Source: Magicicada septendecula
Taxonomy: Eukaryota > Arthropoda > Insecta > Hemiptera > Cicadidae
Direction of reading: 5' to 3'
Assembly (NCBI GenBank): GCA_034769895.1
Contig: CM068367.1
Coordinates: 351,913,111 to 351,977,110, forward strand
Length of the DNA stretch: 64,000 nt
Under the pieces are notes generated by a model, which saw only the letters and a list, made by a program, of their open reading frames with translations, was not told the origin of the DNA and did not search any database. Positions 11,847-23,466 of the stretch are shown here, piece by piece. A program made the translations under genes and the position numbers. Position 1 is the stretch's first letter. Every line of letters begins with the position of its first letter.

Positions 11847-14800
11847 TGGCTGGTAACATTTTTGACTGTGGGGGGGGGGGCAAATTTTTTTTGGACCCAT
11901 ATGTAACAAAAGTCACAAGTAGAAACTACATTACTGCTATTATCATGAAATTATAAAATTGAACCTTTTGCTTTACTACTAAAAGTATTGTTAATATCAA
12001 AAACCTACCTTGCAAACTACCAATATTTAAACAGTGTTTGAAACTGAAATTATTTATAACCCTAAGCAGTTCACGTTCCTAAACTTAAATACTTAATAAT
12101 TTATATATTATTAAATGCATGGATTACTAAATAAAATATGTTTGTTCCCTATCTTGGATTAGTTTATTTGCTTGAACATGAAATCCATTCTCCTCTCCTT
12201 TTGCTTGGCAAAATGGTCAGTAACTAATTCATTGAAATTAGGAGTTATTTCTAACATTTTTGTTTCTATTGAACACATTCCCAGAGCACTCTCTGTCCTC
12301 TTTCATTGTATTACGTGTAAATGTTTTAATGCGTTTGAGAGTTGAGAAACATCGTTCTCTTTCTGCTGTAGTCATAGGGAGTGTACAAATAATTTTTAAT
12401 AGTTTTACCAGTTCGGGAAAAACAGTAACTAGATTGTTTTCATATACAAAATTGAGTAGAACCAATGCGCCAGTTGCCTTTGTGAAGTCGGGCCTGCTGT
12501 ATAGAACTACCAGTTCATGTCTTAATGCAGTTTCATTTAAATTAAATTGTTTAGCAGCAATTTGTAACTGTGTTTCTGGAAATATAAGCTGATGTTTAGA
12601 AAACAGGGTTGGTTGCAACAAAACTGCTATTGCTAAGTGGTCTGAAAATGAAAATCTGCCGTCTATGTTGGTAACTATTATGTCACAAACTTCTTTAGCT
12701 GCAGACTTCTTGCTTTCATCAAAACGTGACCTTTTTGGATTTTGAGATGATTCTCCAAAATCATTTGTTGCAGAAAGACTGGCATCAAAATCAATATAAT
12801 CTCTGACATTTTGAATGTGTGACTTGCATGAGGCAACATACTGGTGTGTTTTAATACTGTCAATTACTGCTTGCTGTAATTTATTAACAAAATGTCACAG
12901 GCTGGCATAATTTTGTTGAAAAATGTTAACCAAAAATTAAAATCATCATTATTTAATTTGTTTTTCAGTCCTAATGCTTTCTGAACAGTGGACTTGTCAC
13001 TCTCGTCATCATCTATGATTTTTTCAAGAGCAGCGGAAATGTCATTTTTATGAATAAATACTGTTGTCACACAACGGGGTTTAAAATTCCACCTGGTATT
13101 AGAACATTTTGGGAGACGTTTCTTTACTACTTCATCAAGTATGGCAGTTCGTTTGGAAGATCTTGAAAGAAATGTTGTAAAGCCATCTAAATTACAGAAA
13201 AATATTTTTACTTGCTTGTTTTGTGATGCAGCGCGCTCAATAATTAAGTTTAGTTGATAGGCATAGCAGTGTATGGGCCTATACTGGGCATTATTGTACA
13301 CGGCTTTAACTTTTGCTTGAACAGCGATATGTTTTCCACTCATTACTGCTGCCCTATCGTAACTTTGTGCAATAATTTTACTAGGCATCTTATCAAGTTC
13401 TAATTTTGCTAATTCTTCAAAAATACCTTCAGCGGAGTGATCTTGTGGACTGACAAAACTGATAAATCTCTCATGTAATTTTCCATTCAATTCATACCTC
13501 ACAACTAACACCATTTGTGACAGAGTGGCACAATCCGTGGTTTCATCTGCGTCAATTGAAATGTAGTCAGTTTCATTTATTTCTTTTTTGATTAGTCCAA
13601 TGCACACTGCATAAATAGAATCCAAAATTTCATTTTGAATTGTTTTAGAAAGACCAACGGAAACCCTATTGTTTGTTTTTTCAATATGCTCTCTTAAGGT
13701 GCCATCTAGGCCTGCCATTAAATTTCCTAAGCCCCTAAAAATACCTAGATTCTCAGATGTGTTTGTTTCATCATGCCCCCTTACAGCTAGTTCAAATATT
13801 CCACAAAACTTTACACAGTCAATTAACTTACTTAGGATGTATCTGTTCTTAGAGACTTCTTCATTATGCTGTTTAATTTTTAAACTATATGGACTGTCTA
13901 ACTGGCAACTTATATTGACTTTTCCTAACAATTATTCAGTACAATTGTTCATATGAGTTTCACTAATTTTATGTTTTTTAATTTTTTCTCCGAAATGTTT
14001 CAATTTCTTAATTCCATTTTCAGTCCAGGCTGAATCACTGTTTAGGTTCATCACCAAACATACATAACAAAAAAAGGAATTCATCACCTCACATCCACAT
14101 ATCCAATCAGCATGTAAGTAACGTTACTGTTAAATTTTCTTGTCTAGTTTTTTGTACTTGATGCTGGCCTGTCCGTTTTATAATTTTGTTGCGTGATATC
14201 TAAATTGGGTTTTGGTGGCCCTAATTTTTTTAGTTCTATTTTCTTTTCGTAAGTAAGTGAATTTGAAATAATTAAACGTTTAATATTACTTACTGAATTC
14301 TTAACCATTTTTTTCGTTTCTAACAAATACGCACAGAACACACAGGCTCAGGCCTACACAGTATAAGTTACACGTTTATGTACACAAGGTTCGACAAAAA
14401 CACTATCTTACACAGAATACATTGCCTAATAAAGAATAAATTATTAGAACATTGCGTTTACACAAAAAATACAACAAGAACACAATCAAAACTATAGAAA
14501 ACACAAAAGATAATATATGCACTTTAAACAGCAACAGAGAAGTTTTGAATAACGCTCCGGTTCTCTATGAAAATAGCCGCGAAATCAGACAACGGGCAGA
14601 GTCCTCCCTATTATGGCTACCGCTAATTTAAAAGCATAGACATGTGTACACGTCCTCTTTCCCCGCTCCCCGCAAGACCCGCCTATGCAGGGAGGGCTGT
14701 CGTATTAGCGTCCAGCTGTGGGACCATGCCAAAAACATCGGGTGATCGCTATTAGTCGCCCCAAAAATATTTATCACATAAGGATACTACACATTATAGT

Positions 14801-14878
14801 TATATTATTGACAAGTTTAATTTGCAAATTTAGTGGGAGGGCTGCGCCCTTTTGCCCTCCCTATACGAGCCGCCACTG
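11847..14878 (-). mobile_element. hAT-superfamily DNA transposon, 8-bp target duplication
   Basis: The right end is CAGTGGCGGCTCGTATAGGG read inward on the minus strand (inner side from 14878), a typical hAT terminus. The octamer GTATTGAT directly follows it (14879-14886) and recurs at 11839-11846, giving the 8-bp target duplication expected for hAT. The left terminal repeat (TGGCTGGTAAC, then a G run near 11870) is badly eroded. About 3.0 kb between the duplications is a usual length. The transposase relic fills the middle on the minus strand. Confidence 0.75.
12238..14341 (-). pseudogene. hAT transposase relic (TTF-type zinc finger, C-terminal dimerisation domain)
   Basis: Reading right to left, a basic N-terminus (14341-14144) is followed, across frame breaks, by a TTF-type zinc-finger region with FFCYVC (near 14070). 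A 355-codon open stretch (13931-12864) contains LDSPYSLKIKQHNEEVSKN, NRYILSKLIDCVKFCGIFEL, RGHDET, FRGLGNLMAGLD, ISIDADETTDC and PIHCYAYQLNLIIE. After another break the C-terminal dimerisation segment LPMTTAERERCFSTLKRIK lies near 12330-12390. This order matches hAT proteins of the zinc finger MYM-type 1-like group. At least two frame interruptions and an in-frame stop near 13930 separate otherwise collinear domains. The terminal repeats and target duplication lie outside it. Confidence 0.85.
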
Positions 14879-14886
14879 GTATTGAT

Positions 14887-17284
14887 AATTTTTTAATAAA
14901 ATATTACGTTGCATAACATTCGAATGTTACTTAGAGTGTGATCAGGTTCGGGTGTTACTTTTCTCCGCTTACCCATGAGACCACCATTATCATTTTGTTA
15001 ATAAATTAACAACTAATTTTTCTTAACTTACTTCTTTCTATTTATTTACATTATTTTTCGTTTTATTAAATTTTAAAAGTTGCTTTTTAGGTTCATCAAT
15101 TGTATAAGCAGATGCGCACAACTTAAGTTTCATTATAATATTAAGTTACGTTAAACTGATATTATGGTAGAGATTTAAAGAGATAGCTAGAATTGCTTGT
15201 TAGCAATCAGGAAAACGTTGCTTAAAATCAGTTACAAGATTAACTTTCGTTTTTTCCTGTTAAGGATAACGTTCTTGTTCAAGTGAGATTGGGGTTGACT
15301 ATAGGAGGGGGTTGTGGGAGTGGGGAGTGGTGTGCAATAATTGTATTACAGCGGCTACCTATAATTAAAACGGGTGAGCCCTATTCAGTGTGGCGTTCTG
15401 CTTTATACCGTTCCATCGACCCTAGCATTGTTGATGTTAAACAATGGATTCACGATCATTGTTAATTTGTAATAATAATCAATTTGAAATTTGTAAAATA
15501 ATCAGTTAGTTTGCAGTTATCTTTTCGCGTATATGCTATGTAATTAAATTTAATTATTAGCGATAATATAATTCGTGTAATATACAGAATGAGCCACTAG
15601 ACACATACATGTTTGCAAAAAATGTGCATTTATGAAAACTTCTAGTGACAATGGTTTTGTGAGTTTGGTATATGTAATAATTTATATATGTAATATATAA
15701 AATGAGTTATATATATTACAACGGTACCTTTGTGTATACATTTACATGTAATTTGAATTGTATAGCCCCGTACTTTTGGGAGACAAAATTATACCAATTC
15801 AATAGTAAATTAATTTGTGCTGTGTTTACATTCATACAACATTACTGATACCGCGTATGTATAATTGGAGTTCAGGTGCAATCATAATAAGAGTAGTCCT
15901 TTTAGGAATCGTAACATGTTTTCATTTCTTTATTAAAAAATAAAATAAAATAAAAAAAATAATAATATAATTATAATATTTACTTCGCCATAAAATATTC
16001 ATTATCTATTGTTTCAATGTTTCTTTGTTGCCGTATACTCATCATAAAATAAATTTTATATCTTATGTCATATATTAGCAATTCTATGTTAAACATTTCT
16101 TCGTTACATTATAAATTCTCGACTACTCAGTCTGAATGTGTGCTTTATAAATTTGTTCTTATTTACATTATTATTCTATACTTGGCATACATCTTAAGGC
16201 TTTATAATCATTTCAAAGAAACTAATTGAATCGTTAATCTTCTTCTATATTTCCAAATACTTTACTTTATACGCTTTCAATGAAAAATTAAAATTTTTAA
16301 ATCAATTGTTAATTCTCCAAGCAAGGATTTAAATTATCTTTAAATTAACTGGTCATCATTAAAGAACATTCTTACTACAGTTTAATTACATTCTTTTATC
16401 TCTATCTACATAATTTTTCTTTAATTTAAAATTTTTTTTATTAATGTCTTTATTCTTCTATAATTATAAATTGGTTTTTCGTCGCCTCAATTCTGCAGAT
16501 TGTCCCATGTCCTCCAGTGATCTGTCGGTCCTCTCCTACTGGATGTCCTCTTGCGTTTTCCGGTTCCACTGGTCGTCCTCCAGTCACTCGTCCTTCATGG
16601 TCCCATCGGCTGGCTGTAGAATGGAATGACGTGTTACTTTGAATCGTCCCTCTGCTTGATGTTCTTTCGCCATCTGTCTAGAGTGTTGATGTTTGTAGTT
16701 GTAGACTGTTTGTAGACGTCCGATCATTGTAGTTATTGTTCTTTTTTTATTACTTAAACTAACGTATTGTCCGTTATACTTTACAGTTTGTAAACATAAG
16801 ATCTTGTCGATATTGGACATAGCGTCTAGCTACGTCTGAAGTAATTAAAATTTCGCGTCTCTGACGGATATAGCGTACCGCTGCAATTGAAAACTGATTG
16901 AAGAGTAAATTTGGCTCTCCTGGGCTCGTATTTATATTCACCAAATAAACCACACCTGTCGCCACAGAATTCTGCTGGTCAGAAGCTGTCCACGGCGTCT
17001 GTTCCCCCACTCTCGTCCAATTTCACATATTCACACATTTTTGCCAATTGCAATGTCTAATGCGGATTTCAAGGTGATCTAACATTGTATAATTTAATTA
17101 CACATATTATACGTAATTATCATAATGATCGCATCATTACTGTAATTACTATGCTCTAAAAATCGCACAGAATTTGCACTGAACGTTATAATTACATAGA
17201 ATTCGCACTGCACACGTGTCTGATTTTTATGCATTTTTAGAAGTCTTTACACTCTTTCAAATATTTACGGTTTGCTTATAATTA
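14887..17284. other. AT-rich stretch without a recognisable gene
   Basis: No coding family recognised. A piece near 15590-15680 resembles part of 19770-19830 (shared AACTTCTAGTGA and TTTTGTGAG words), suggesting a small dispersed repeat. Minus-strand peptides at 16584-17010 have no signature I can name. Confidence 0.5.
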
Positions 17285-17368
17285 AATAAAACTTTACTAA
17301 ATATCACTATAATATTGACGACTCGGAACACAAAGTTTTTTATAAGTAAAAACGTAAAGTTTTACCTT

Positions 17369-17415
17369 ACAGCCTAAACCGGCTTTCACCTATAGAAGGC
17401 TTCATCAGAGGCTGT
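17369..17415 (-). ncRNA. Hammerhead ribozyme, PLE type, overlapping the stop codon
   Basis: On the minus strand: stem I arm ACAGCCT (17415-17409), core CTGATGA (17408-17402), one extra A (17401), stem II GCCT/AGGT with a five-base loop (17400-17388), GAAA (17387-17384), a minimal stem III (AGC/GTT, two-base loop), cleavage-site T at 17376, and stem I arm AGGCTGT (17375-17369). Stem I pairs perfectly over seven bases. The TGA stop of the reverse transcriptase (17407-17405) lies inside the core. Hammerheads with very short stem III are known from Penelope-like elements. Folding here was done by eye. Confidence 0.75.
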
Positions 17416-18961
17416 CGTTAGTAGCGCTGCTCGTCTTGTTGTTGGCGACGAGAAAGTGTTTCGAAAGATTGAAGCTGTGTGTGTGTGGTGAGATGTGTTC
17501 GAATAATGCGTGCGATTTGAATTGTGTCTGTTCGTTTAGGATGTCGTTTTTATTTGTTTTTGTGTGTTTGTATATTTCTAATTGTTCTAGAGTGTCTAGT
17601 TTTCGGCCTTTTGTGTGTACGTGTAGTATGTTCATGTTATTGTCGATGTTTTTATATGTGTGGTTTGCTTCAATGAGGTGGTTTGCAAAGGTAGATTCTG
17701 TAGTGGTGTGGAGTGCTTTTGTGTGTTCAATGTATCTCTGTTTGAAGCTACGTCCTGTCTGACCTATGTAGAATTTACTGCAATTTGAACAATTTAGTTT
17801 ATATACACCGGGTAGATCGAATTTGTTTTGTGCTTTGGGCATGCGTTTTGATAGTGTGTGTTCTGTTTTGTTAGTAGTTTTGTAAGCGATTCTGTATCCT
17901 GCTTTTTTGAATTTGTGGGCAATTTTTTCTGTTTGTTTGTTGATGTATGTTAGTGTTATGAATTTGTTGTTTTCTGTCTTTGTCTGTTGTTTGTTTTGTG
18001 TTTTGTGTAGGAGTTTACTGACTATTGTTCTGTCATAACCGTTAGATTCTGCTAGATATTTTATCGTGTTTAGTTCGTCTTTGTAGTCTATTTCATCTAA
18101 GGGGATGTTGTTAAGTCTATGTATCATGGTTCTAAAAGCAGCTAGTTTGTGTTGTATTGGGTGATTGGAGGTGTTGTGTATTAGTGTGTCAGTTGTAGTT
18201 GGTTTTCTGTATATACTGAATTTGTGCCTGTGTTCTAGTTTTGTGATGGAGAGGTCTAAGAAGTTTATGGTATTGTTGTGTTCGTATTCGGCAGTGAAGG
18301 TTATGTTTTTATGTATTTTGTTTATGTGCGTTAGTAACTGTTCACATTGTCTTTTGTTTCCCCTGTATAGTATTAGAATGTCATCAACGTATCTGTGCCA
18401 ATATAGTATTTTATGTGAGTGTCTGTCATTGTTTGTGAGTATTTTTGTTTTTTCTAAGTGTTGGAGGAAGACTTCTGCTAGAATGCTGGATATGGGGGAG
18501 CCCATGGGTAGGCCGTCGTTCTGTGTGTAGTATTTATTGTTATAAGTAAAGTAGTTTTGTTTTGTGATAATGTTCAGAGTTTCTGTTATTTCATTGATAA
18601 GTTCGTCTGGTGTGTTGTTCTGTTTGAGTTTGTTTTGTAGGATGGTGATTGTTTCAGAGATGGGGATGTTTGTGTACAGGTTTTTAATATCAAAGGAGGC
18701 TAATGTGGCGTTATGGGGGATGTGTATGTCTTTTAATTTTGTTACTAGGTCAGTGTTGTTTTTTACTGCAATGTTGTTGTCTATTTGTGTGTGTTGTCTA
18801 ATAATTTTGTCTAGATATTTTGCCAGTTTGTGTGCAGGGGCATTACGGTAGTTGATAATGGGGCGGATCGGAATGTCTTCTTTATGGATTTTGGGAAGCG
18901 CTTGGAGTGTAGGTGCTGATGGTCGGATTTGTTTCATGTAGGGCTTTTGTTTATGTGTCAT
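17405..18961 (-). CDS. Penelope-like reverse transcriptase with GIY-YIG endonuclease, N-truncated
   Basis: A 518-codon open frame with no internal stop. Residues about 1-60 (APTLQALPKIHKE, RPIINYRNAP) correspond to early finger blocks. SFDIKNLYTNIP (about 89-100) holds the first catalytic Asp. NDGLPMGSPISSILAEVF lies at about 148-165. RYVDDILILYRG (Asp-Asp at 193-194) is the active-site loop, and TINFLDLSI follows near 231. After a linker, GVYKLNC (385) and FYIGQTGRSFKQR (397-409) form the GIY-YIG nuclease core, with FANHLIEANH and LEQLEIYKHTKTNKNDILNEQT towards the C-terminus. In PLEs the polymerase copies the RNA and the nuclease nicks the target. The frame extends a little upstream without a new Met (stop near 18988). 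The first shown Met is internal, because the N-terminal domain is lost. The intact frame suggests a fairly recent insertion. Confidence 0.92.
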   Translation of the reverse strand: MTHKQKPYMKQIRPSAPTLQALPKIHKEDIPIRPIINYRNAPAHKLAKYLDKIIRQHTQIDNNIAVKNNTDLVTKLKDIHIPHNATLASFDIKNLYTNIPISETITILQNKLKQNNTPDELINEITETLNIITKQNYFTYNNKYYTQNDGLPMGSPISSILAEVFLQHLEKTKILTNNDRHSHKILYWHRYVDDILILYRGNKRQCEQLLTHINKIHKNITFTAEYEHNNTINFLDLSITKLEHRHKFSIYRKPTTTDTLIHNTSNHPIQHKLAAFRTMIHRLNNIPLDEIDYKDELNTIKYLAESNGYDRTIVSKLLHKTQNKQQTKTENNKFITLTYINKQTEKIAHKFKKAGYRIAYKTTNKTEHTLSKRMPKAQNKFDLPGVYKLNCSNCSKFYIGQTGRSFKQRYIEHTKALHTTTESTFANHLIEANHTYKNIDNNMNILHVHTKGRKLDTLEQLEIYKHTKTNKNDILNEQTQFKSHALFEHISPHTHSFNLSKHFLVANNKTSSATNDSL

Positions 18962-19012
18962 AATGTGTTTGGCTTTGTTGACTATTTGTTGAAATCCAAG
19001 AATAAAACTTTA

Positions 19013-21665
19013 ATTTAGCATCTATTTGGGATGAGATTGCAAACTTTCAGGCTTGAACATGCTTCACGCACACACACTATTTACTTGTGTACACGCTCTC
19101 AGCGGCAATCGCGTGATGTTCCTGTTGATTCCTGTCCATAATTCAGCTTCCATTAAAATATAAAAATAACCCAAAATCTTAGCTAGACATTTGATTAGTT
19201 GTTGAAAACTGATTTTAAGTAAAGTTAAAATGCCTTGACTTACTAATTTGTAGCAGTGGCGCATATCTAATTTTCAAATTCCAAAAAGTTATAATTTTGT
19301 AAAAACGAAAGTAAATAATTCTAGTTTTGAATGAGCAAAGCGAGTCTCAGTTTTAAGTCCATCTTTTGGCATTTGACTGTCTGTCTGTCTATCTACGTAT
19401 CTATCTGTCTATTAGAGGTATGTACCACGATAACTTTTGAATGCATCAACCGATTTTAGTAAAACGTGGCACGCGTGTCCACACCTTTACCCCACAAAAT
19501 TTATTGTTTTAGAGATTTAGCATTCTAAATTTGGGGTGGGTAAATGGCAGAAATGTGAGGAATCATAATTTTGAGAAAATCTTAAAAAATCATGTTGCGT
19601 ATCAGATTAAAGAGAGTTTTAACCACAATCTAAATATATGTTCAGATTTGGAAATTTAAAAATTTTGAATCCCTATAGCGCAAAAAGTGTAGGAAAATTT
19701 TGAAAAAATCACAGAAAACCGTGTGAGTTAAACAAAATGTTAACTGGCATGGTTCTGCCCCCAAAATGTATTTTTGATAACTTTGATAACTTCTAGTGAT
19801 AAATGATTTTGTGAGGTTTGGTAATTCAGAAAATTAATAAATATAACGAGTATTAATATGTATAGAATATTTTAATTACATGTTTGTAATAGTTGTTTTT
19901 TTTGTAACACACTCGCGCGCGCGACCACTCACGCGCAAACATAAGAATACACAGGAAACACTCACGAATGTAGGCCTATTAATTACTCGTATATTCGTAT
20001 ACAGGAAATAATGATGACAATAAATGTTGTTAAATCGTAGACACAAATGTTTTAAATTTTGAAATTTTAAAAGAAAATATATTCAGTTTACAAAATTTTT
20101 AAATTGTAGGACACCAAGGCACGATAAAGGTATAACTGTTAAAAAAAAATTGTGAAAATCCATGATAGATTTCACACTTAAGGGAATTGTTTAATCATAT
20201 TTATATATACAGTTATAATCGAATCTATATAATCGATTATATGTCTATTGTCCATTCACAGGTCTTGATGATGACAATAAAATCTGTTGAAAAGTCGACG
20301 TAAATAATTTAGAATTTGTGTGTATTATGTGTACTTGTTGGTAGATCCTCGCAAAACTTTTCATTATATGTAAGCTACGTTTCTAAAAATTTTAAGTGTT
20401 GTTATCAGTTACATGTAGGCCTTATACTTGTTAAGAGTATTACACATAGACCTATAAATATTTGTTAGAAACATACATAAACTTAAAAGCTATAACTAAA
20501 TTATTTGTAATTTAGGGATTATAGTTATACGTACATTTAACTAAAAGGATGCACTGTTTTATCATATTCATAATAATAAAAAGTTACTAATGATTGCTTT
20601 ACGATTGATATTTTACTAAATAATGTTAGGGTTTTTAAGGTTTTTATAATTTGTAACGTACGGTCACCTCCTTGTGGTGTTTCTCGGCTGTCGCTAATGA
20701 TTATGATTAAACTAATGATTATGATTATACATTCCAAGAACTTTATTCGCGTCTTAAAAAATTCCGAATAGTGAGCGAGTTTAGGGATTCAAAATAGCAG
20801 CTCACGGAGGTTACTAGTATTAAATTTATCACTTGGGTTCGTGGTATTTGATTCAGGTATTGCTTAATTTAAACAAACCGTGAAGGCAAGCGTTACAGTG
20901 AGAATTCAATTTGCACTTCACGGAGTCGGGTCGGCGCATTGAGGCCATAACCGTGTTCTCGCGTCGTAAATACAGCTTTGTGCTCACCTTATTGCTGTGA
21001 TGACTTTTACGACACAAGCCTCGTTCCCGTCTAAGTAAAGTATAATGTAACGAATGTGTTGTAATGAGCGTTCTTAACTGTACTTTATGATCAGATGTCA
21101 ATTAACGTCATTATTTAGTAAAATACAAGTACTGTACATGTACCCGTACTCTCCACCCGTACTCCGTTATTCCTAAATACGTAGGCCTATACACGGTGAA
21201 TAAGAGACTTTACGGTATTTTCTGGTTCAGCAAGCATTAATCTGATCTTCAGATCTATATTTTCAGGATATTTTAGACTTAATTTTTAACGAATATATTA
21301 TAACGTAATTACTTATAGAATGTAATGGAGCAGGTAAAGTACAGCATAATTTACAATGTAACCACATTGCAGATGTGAATTCGTTGCATTTAAGTGGTCT
21401 TAATTAAATGCTATCAAGCTGCACATGTGGTTAGAACGTAATTATGAAGCTACCTAGTTCTATGTACATAAATTCTAAAATAAAGTCGCGCATCTGCTTC
21501 TTTTTAATATAATTATCTTGTCAGAGACATAATTATTAGAACATATTTTTGCACCGAGCTGATTTCTCACCTCGAGCTGATCGTCGACCTCGTTTTTAAA
21601 GGGAACATTTACAATACACATTTTGTATATCAATATGTATTCTAAATAATATAAACTACTAAAAT
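19013..21665. other. Non-coding stretch with decayed repeats
   Basis: No gene recognised. Near 19320-19520 the sequence has a feature common in insect repeats: GCAAAGCGAGTC, CTGTCTGTCTGTC repeats, then CAACCGATTTTAGTAAAAC and GGCACGCG. Two related words (ATGATGACAATAAA followed by a GTTG) lie at 20008-20045 and 20267-20304. TAGGCCTA octamers lie at 19971 and 21182. Confidence 0.5.
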
Positions 21666-21669
21666 AAAC

Positions 21670-21840
21670 AACAGAAGGTGGTGTGAACATTTGGCAAGAA
21701 TGGCGGGTGACAGGATTCCAGTACTAACAATGGAATATAGACCGGTGGGGACGAGAGATGTAGGACGGCCGAAAGTGAAGTGGATCCCGGAACAGGTTCA
21801 GGATAAGCCTAATCTTAAGGTTGATGATGATGATGATGAA
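21670..21840 (+). pseudogene. Non-LTR retrotransposon 3' end with GAT tail
   Basis: A plus-frame peptide RRWCEHLARMAGDRIPVLTM, then VGTRDVGRPKVKWIPE, is the conserved C-terminal tail of insect non-LTR reverse transcriptases of the LGHVxRM...GRPRxRW type. It runs straight into a GAT microsatellite (21822-21838), as expected for a non-LTR element with a simple-repeat tail. Only the last 45 or so codons remain, so it is a severe 5' truncation. Confidence 0.7.
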
Positions 21841-22279
21841 AATAAACTACTTTATTTTATTATCTTCAGTCTGCCTAACTTCTACTTATTAAGTTATTAC
21901 AGACGAAGTACTGCCTGGTTCGACCTCACCTTATACTCTCTCAGCTAAAAGTGTTATCCTAATAATACGCACCACACCCGTTACCTCTGTATTATTGTTA
22001 CATTAATCTGTAATGTTACGGAATCAACACAGTATGCTTAACTGCAAGTGAATTGTAGACAATAAAGTTCACACAGTGAAACAGAAAGAGAAAAATGAAG
22101 ACTCGGATTGGATAAGAAATAAATTATAAATTAAAGCAATTTTTCTCATGGGGAATATGCATTACAGTAAAATAAAATACAAGAAGAAAACAATGACGTT
22201 TTGGAAAAAGATAAATCTGTTCCCAATAATCTTATAGATTTATAATTTAGAAACATTTTTGTAAAAGTATCTGCACGAA

Positions 22280-22760
22280 GTTCTTTGGTTTATGGAAGCG
22301 AAACCTGAATCTTCGGAAAGAAGGGGAAAGCCAGGCAGGAGGAAAAAGAGATGTGGATGTAAAGGCGAATGATAAACATAAGTTGGATGGGGAGAAAACA
22401 ACTTTGAAGCTTTAAAGAAAGCAATATTGAAAACAAAATTCACTTAAAAGTAATAAGAAGACAAATACAACTTCTAAGCCATATAGTAAAACTGTTGGGG
22501 AAGACAGAGAGATCACCGGCCTCTTCGGAGATCGGTGTTTGGATAATAATTGGAATTAGAAGGTATGCAGACCACAGAAATAGAAGGAGATGGTGTGAAC
22601 ACTTGAATCGCATGCTTGATATCCGTCTACCTGTGGTTGCCTTGGGTTATCACTCTACTGGGAAGAGAGATGTCGGTAGACCGAGGAGGAGATGGATTCC
22701 AGAAATGGTCTAAGGCCTAGTCCTTGGAGTGGTGATGATGATGATGATGATGATGATGAA
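22280..22760 (+). pseudogene. Non-LTR reverse transcriptase C-terminus with GAT tail
   Basis: The plus strand gives LVYGSETWIFGKKGKARQE near 22288, KVIRRQIQLLSHIVK near 22447, and RRRWCEHLNRMLDIRLP, GKRDVGRPRRRWIPEMV near 22585-22710. These are thumb and post-thumb blocks of a non-LTR reverse transcriptase. The frame shifts and has stops between blocks. A stop follows PEMV, then about 20 bp and a (GAT)n tract (22732-22759). It is of the same family as the shorter fragment about 0.9 kb upstream; both are in the same orientation and have the same tail. Confidence 0.75.
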
Positions 22761-23429
22761 GGTATGTTGCTCTCAGAAGAATAGCTTGGGTTTACATAAA
22801 GAAGAATCCATATAATGAGTACTGTATATTGATGAGTATTGGTAATTGCACATCGTCATCACAAAAAAAAACAAAGCATTTACAAAAAAACAAAGCATTA
22901 CTTATTAATTTAATATTAGAAAGAAGCAACTAATTATTGTTTTTAAAGAAAGCAATATTTAATGTTCCTTTTTAAACGTGATTACACAATTTCATAATTG
23001 TTGCAGCTGTTTAAATGAGCTACATTAAGCGAATTATATTGTAGTAATTAGCTATAAGCTCGGAAGCGTTTGCATGTCGGTACTTATGGCGTCTGGAATA
23101 GATGATTCCCATCTTATTGTTTAGAACTGCAAGATCTCTGGCAAAGTCATAAATCAAGAAGACTCGATACGGAACAAATTGTTTTTGACATTTAGTATGC
23201 GTCTTTCGTTAATGTCGTTTAATGATGCACCATGAAACGATAAAACTGTGTTCAATTCTATTTCACAACTGGCGGTAACAAAACATTCTGCGGTGAACAG
23301 CTGGCTGTAAATTAAGTTTTTGCAGTGCGCTGTCATTTGCAGTCTGAGTAATGTTTACTTCTCGCATGTGATATGTGAAATTTATTCGATAGGAAAGTAT
23401 ATTTTAAATGGGTTATGTTCCTTGTGTGT

Positions 23430-23466
<37 letters not shown>

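Larger units (their letters stand above)
17297..19000 (-). mobile_element. 5'-truncated Penelope-like element (PLE)
   Basis: The element carries a reverse transcriptase/GIY-YIG gene and, after its stop codon, a hammerhead-bearing tail. A 12-bp direct repeat AATAAAACTTTA lies at 17285-17296 and 19001-19012, immediately outside the recognisable element. It is best explained as a target duplication; PLE duplications vary in length. The 5' (right) end is cut within the reverse transcriptase, so about the first third of a usual PLE is missing. Confidence 0.75.

Noticed and set aside
11861..11881. G run as the hAT left terminus
   Set aside because: The target duplication places the end at 11847, so the G run is subterminal.
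17436..18851. Several plus-strand open frames of 95-121 codons with hydrophobic residues
   Set aside because: Shadows of the minus-strand PLE reverse transcriptase; no independent motifs or start context.
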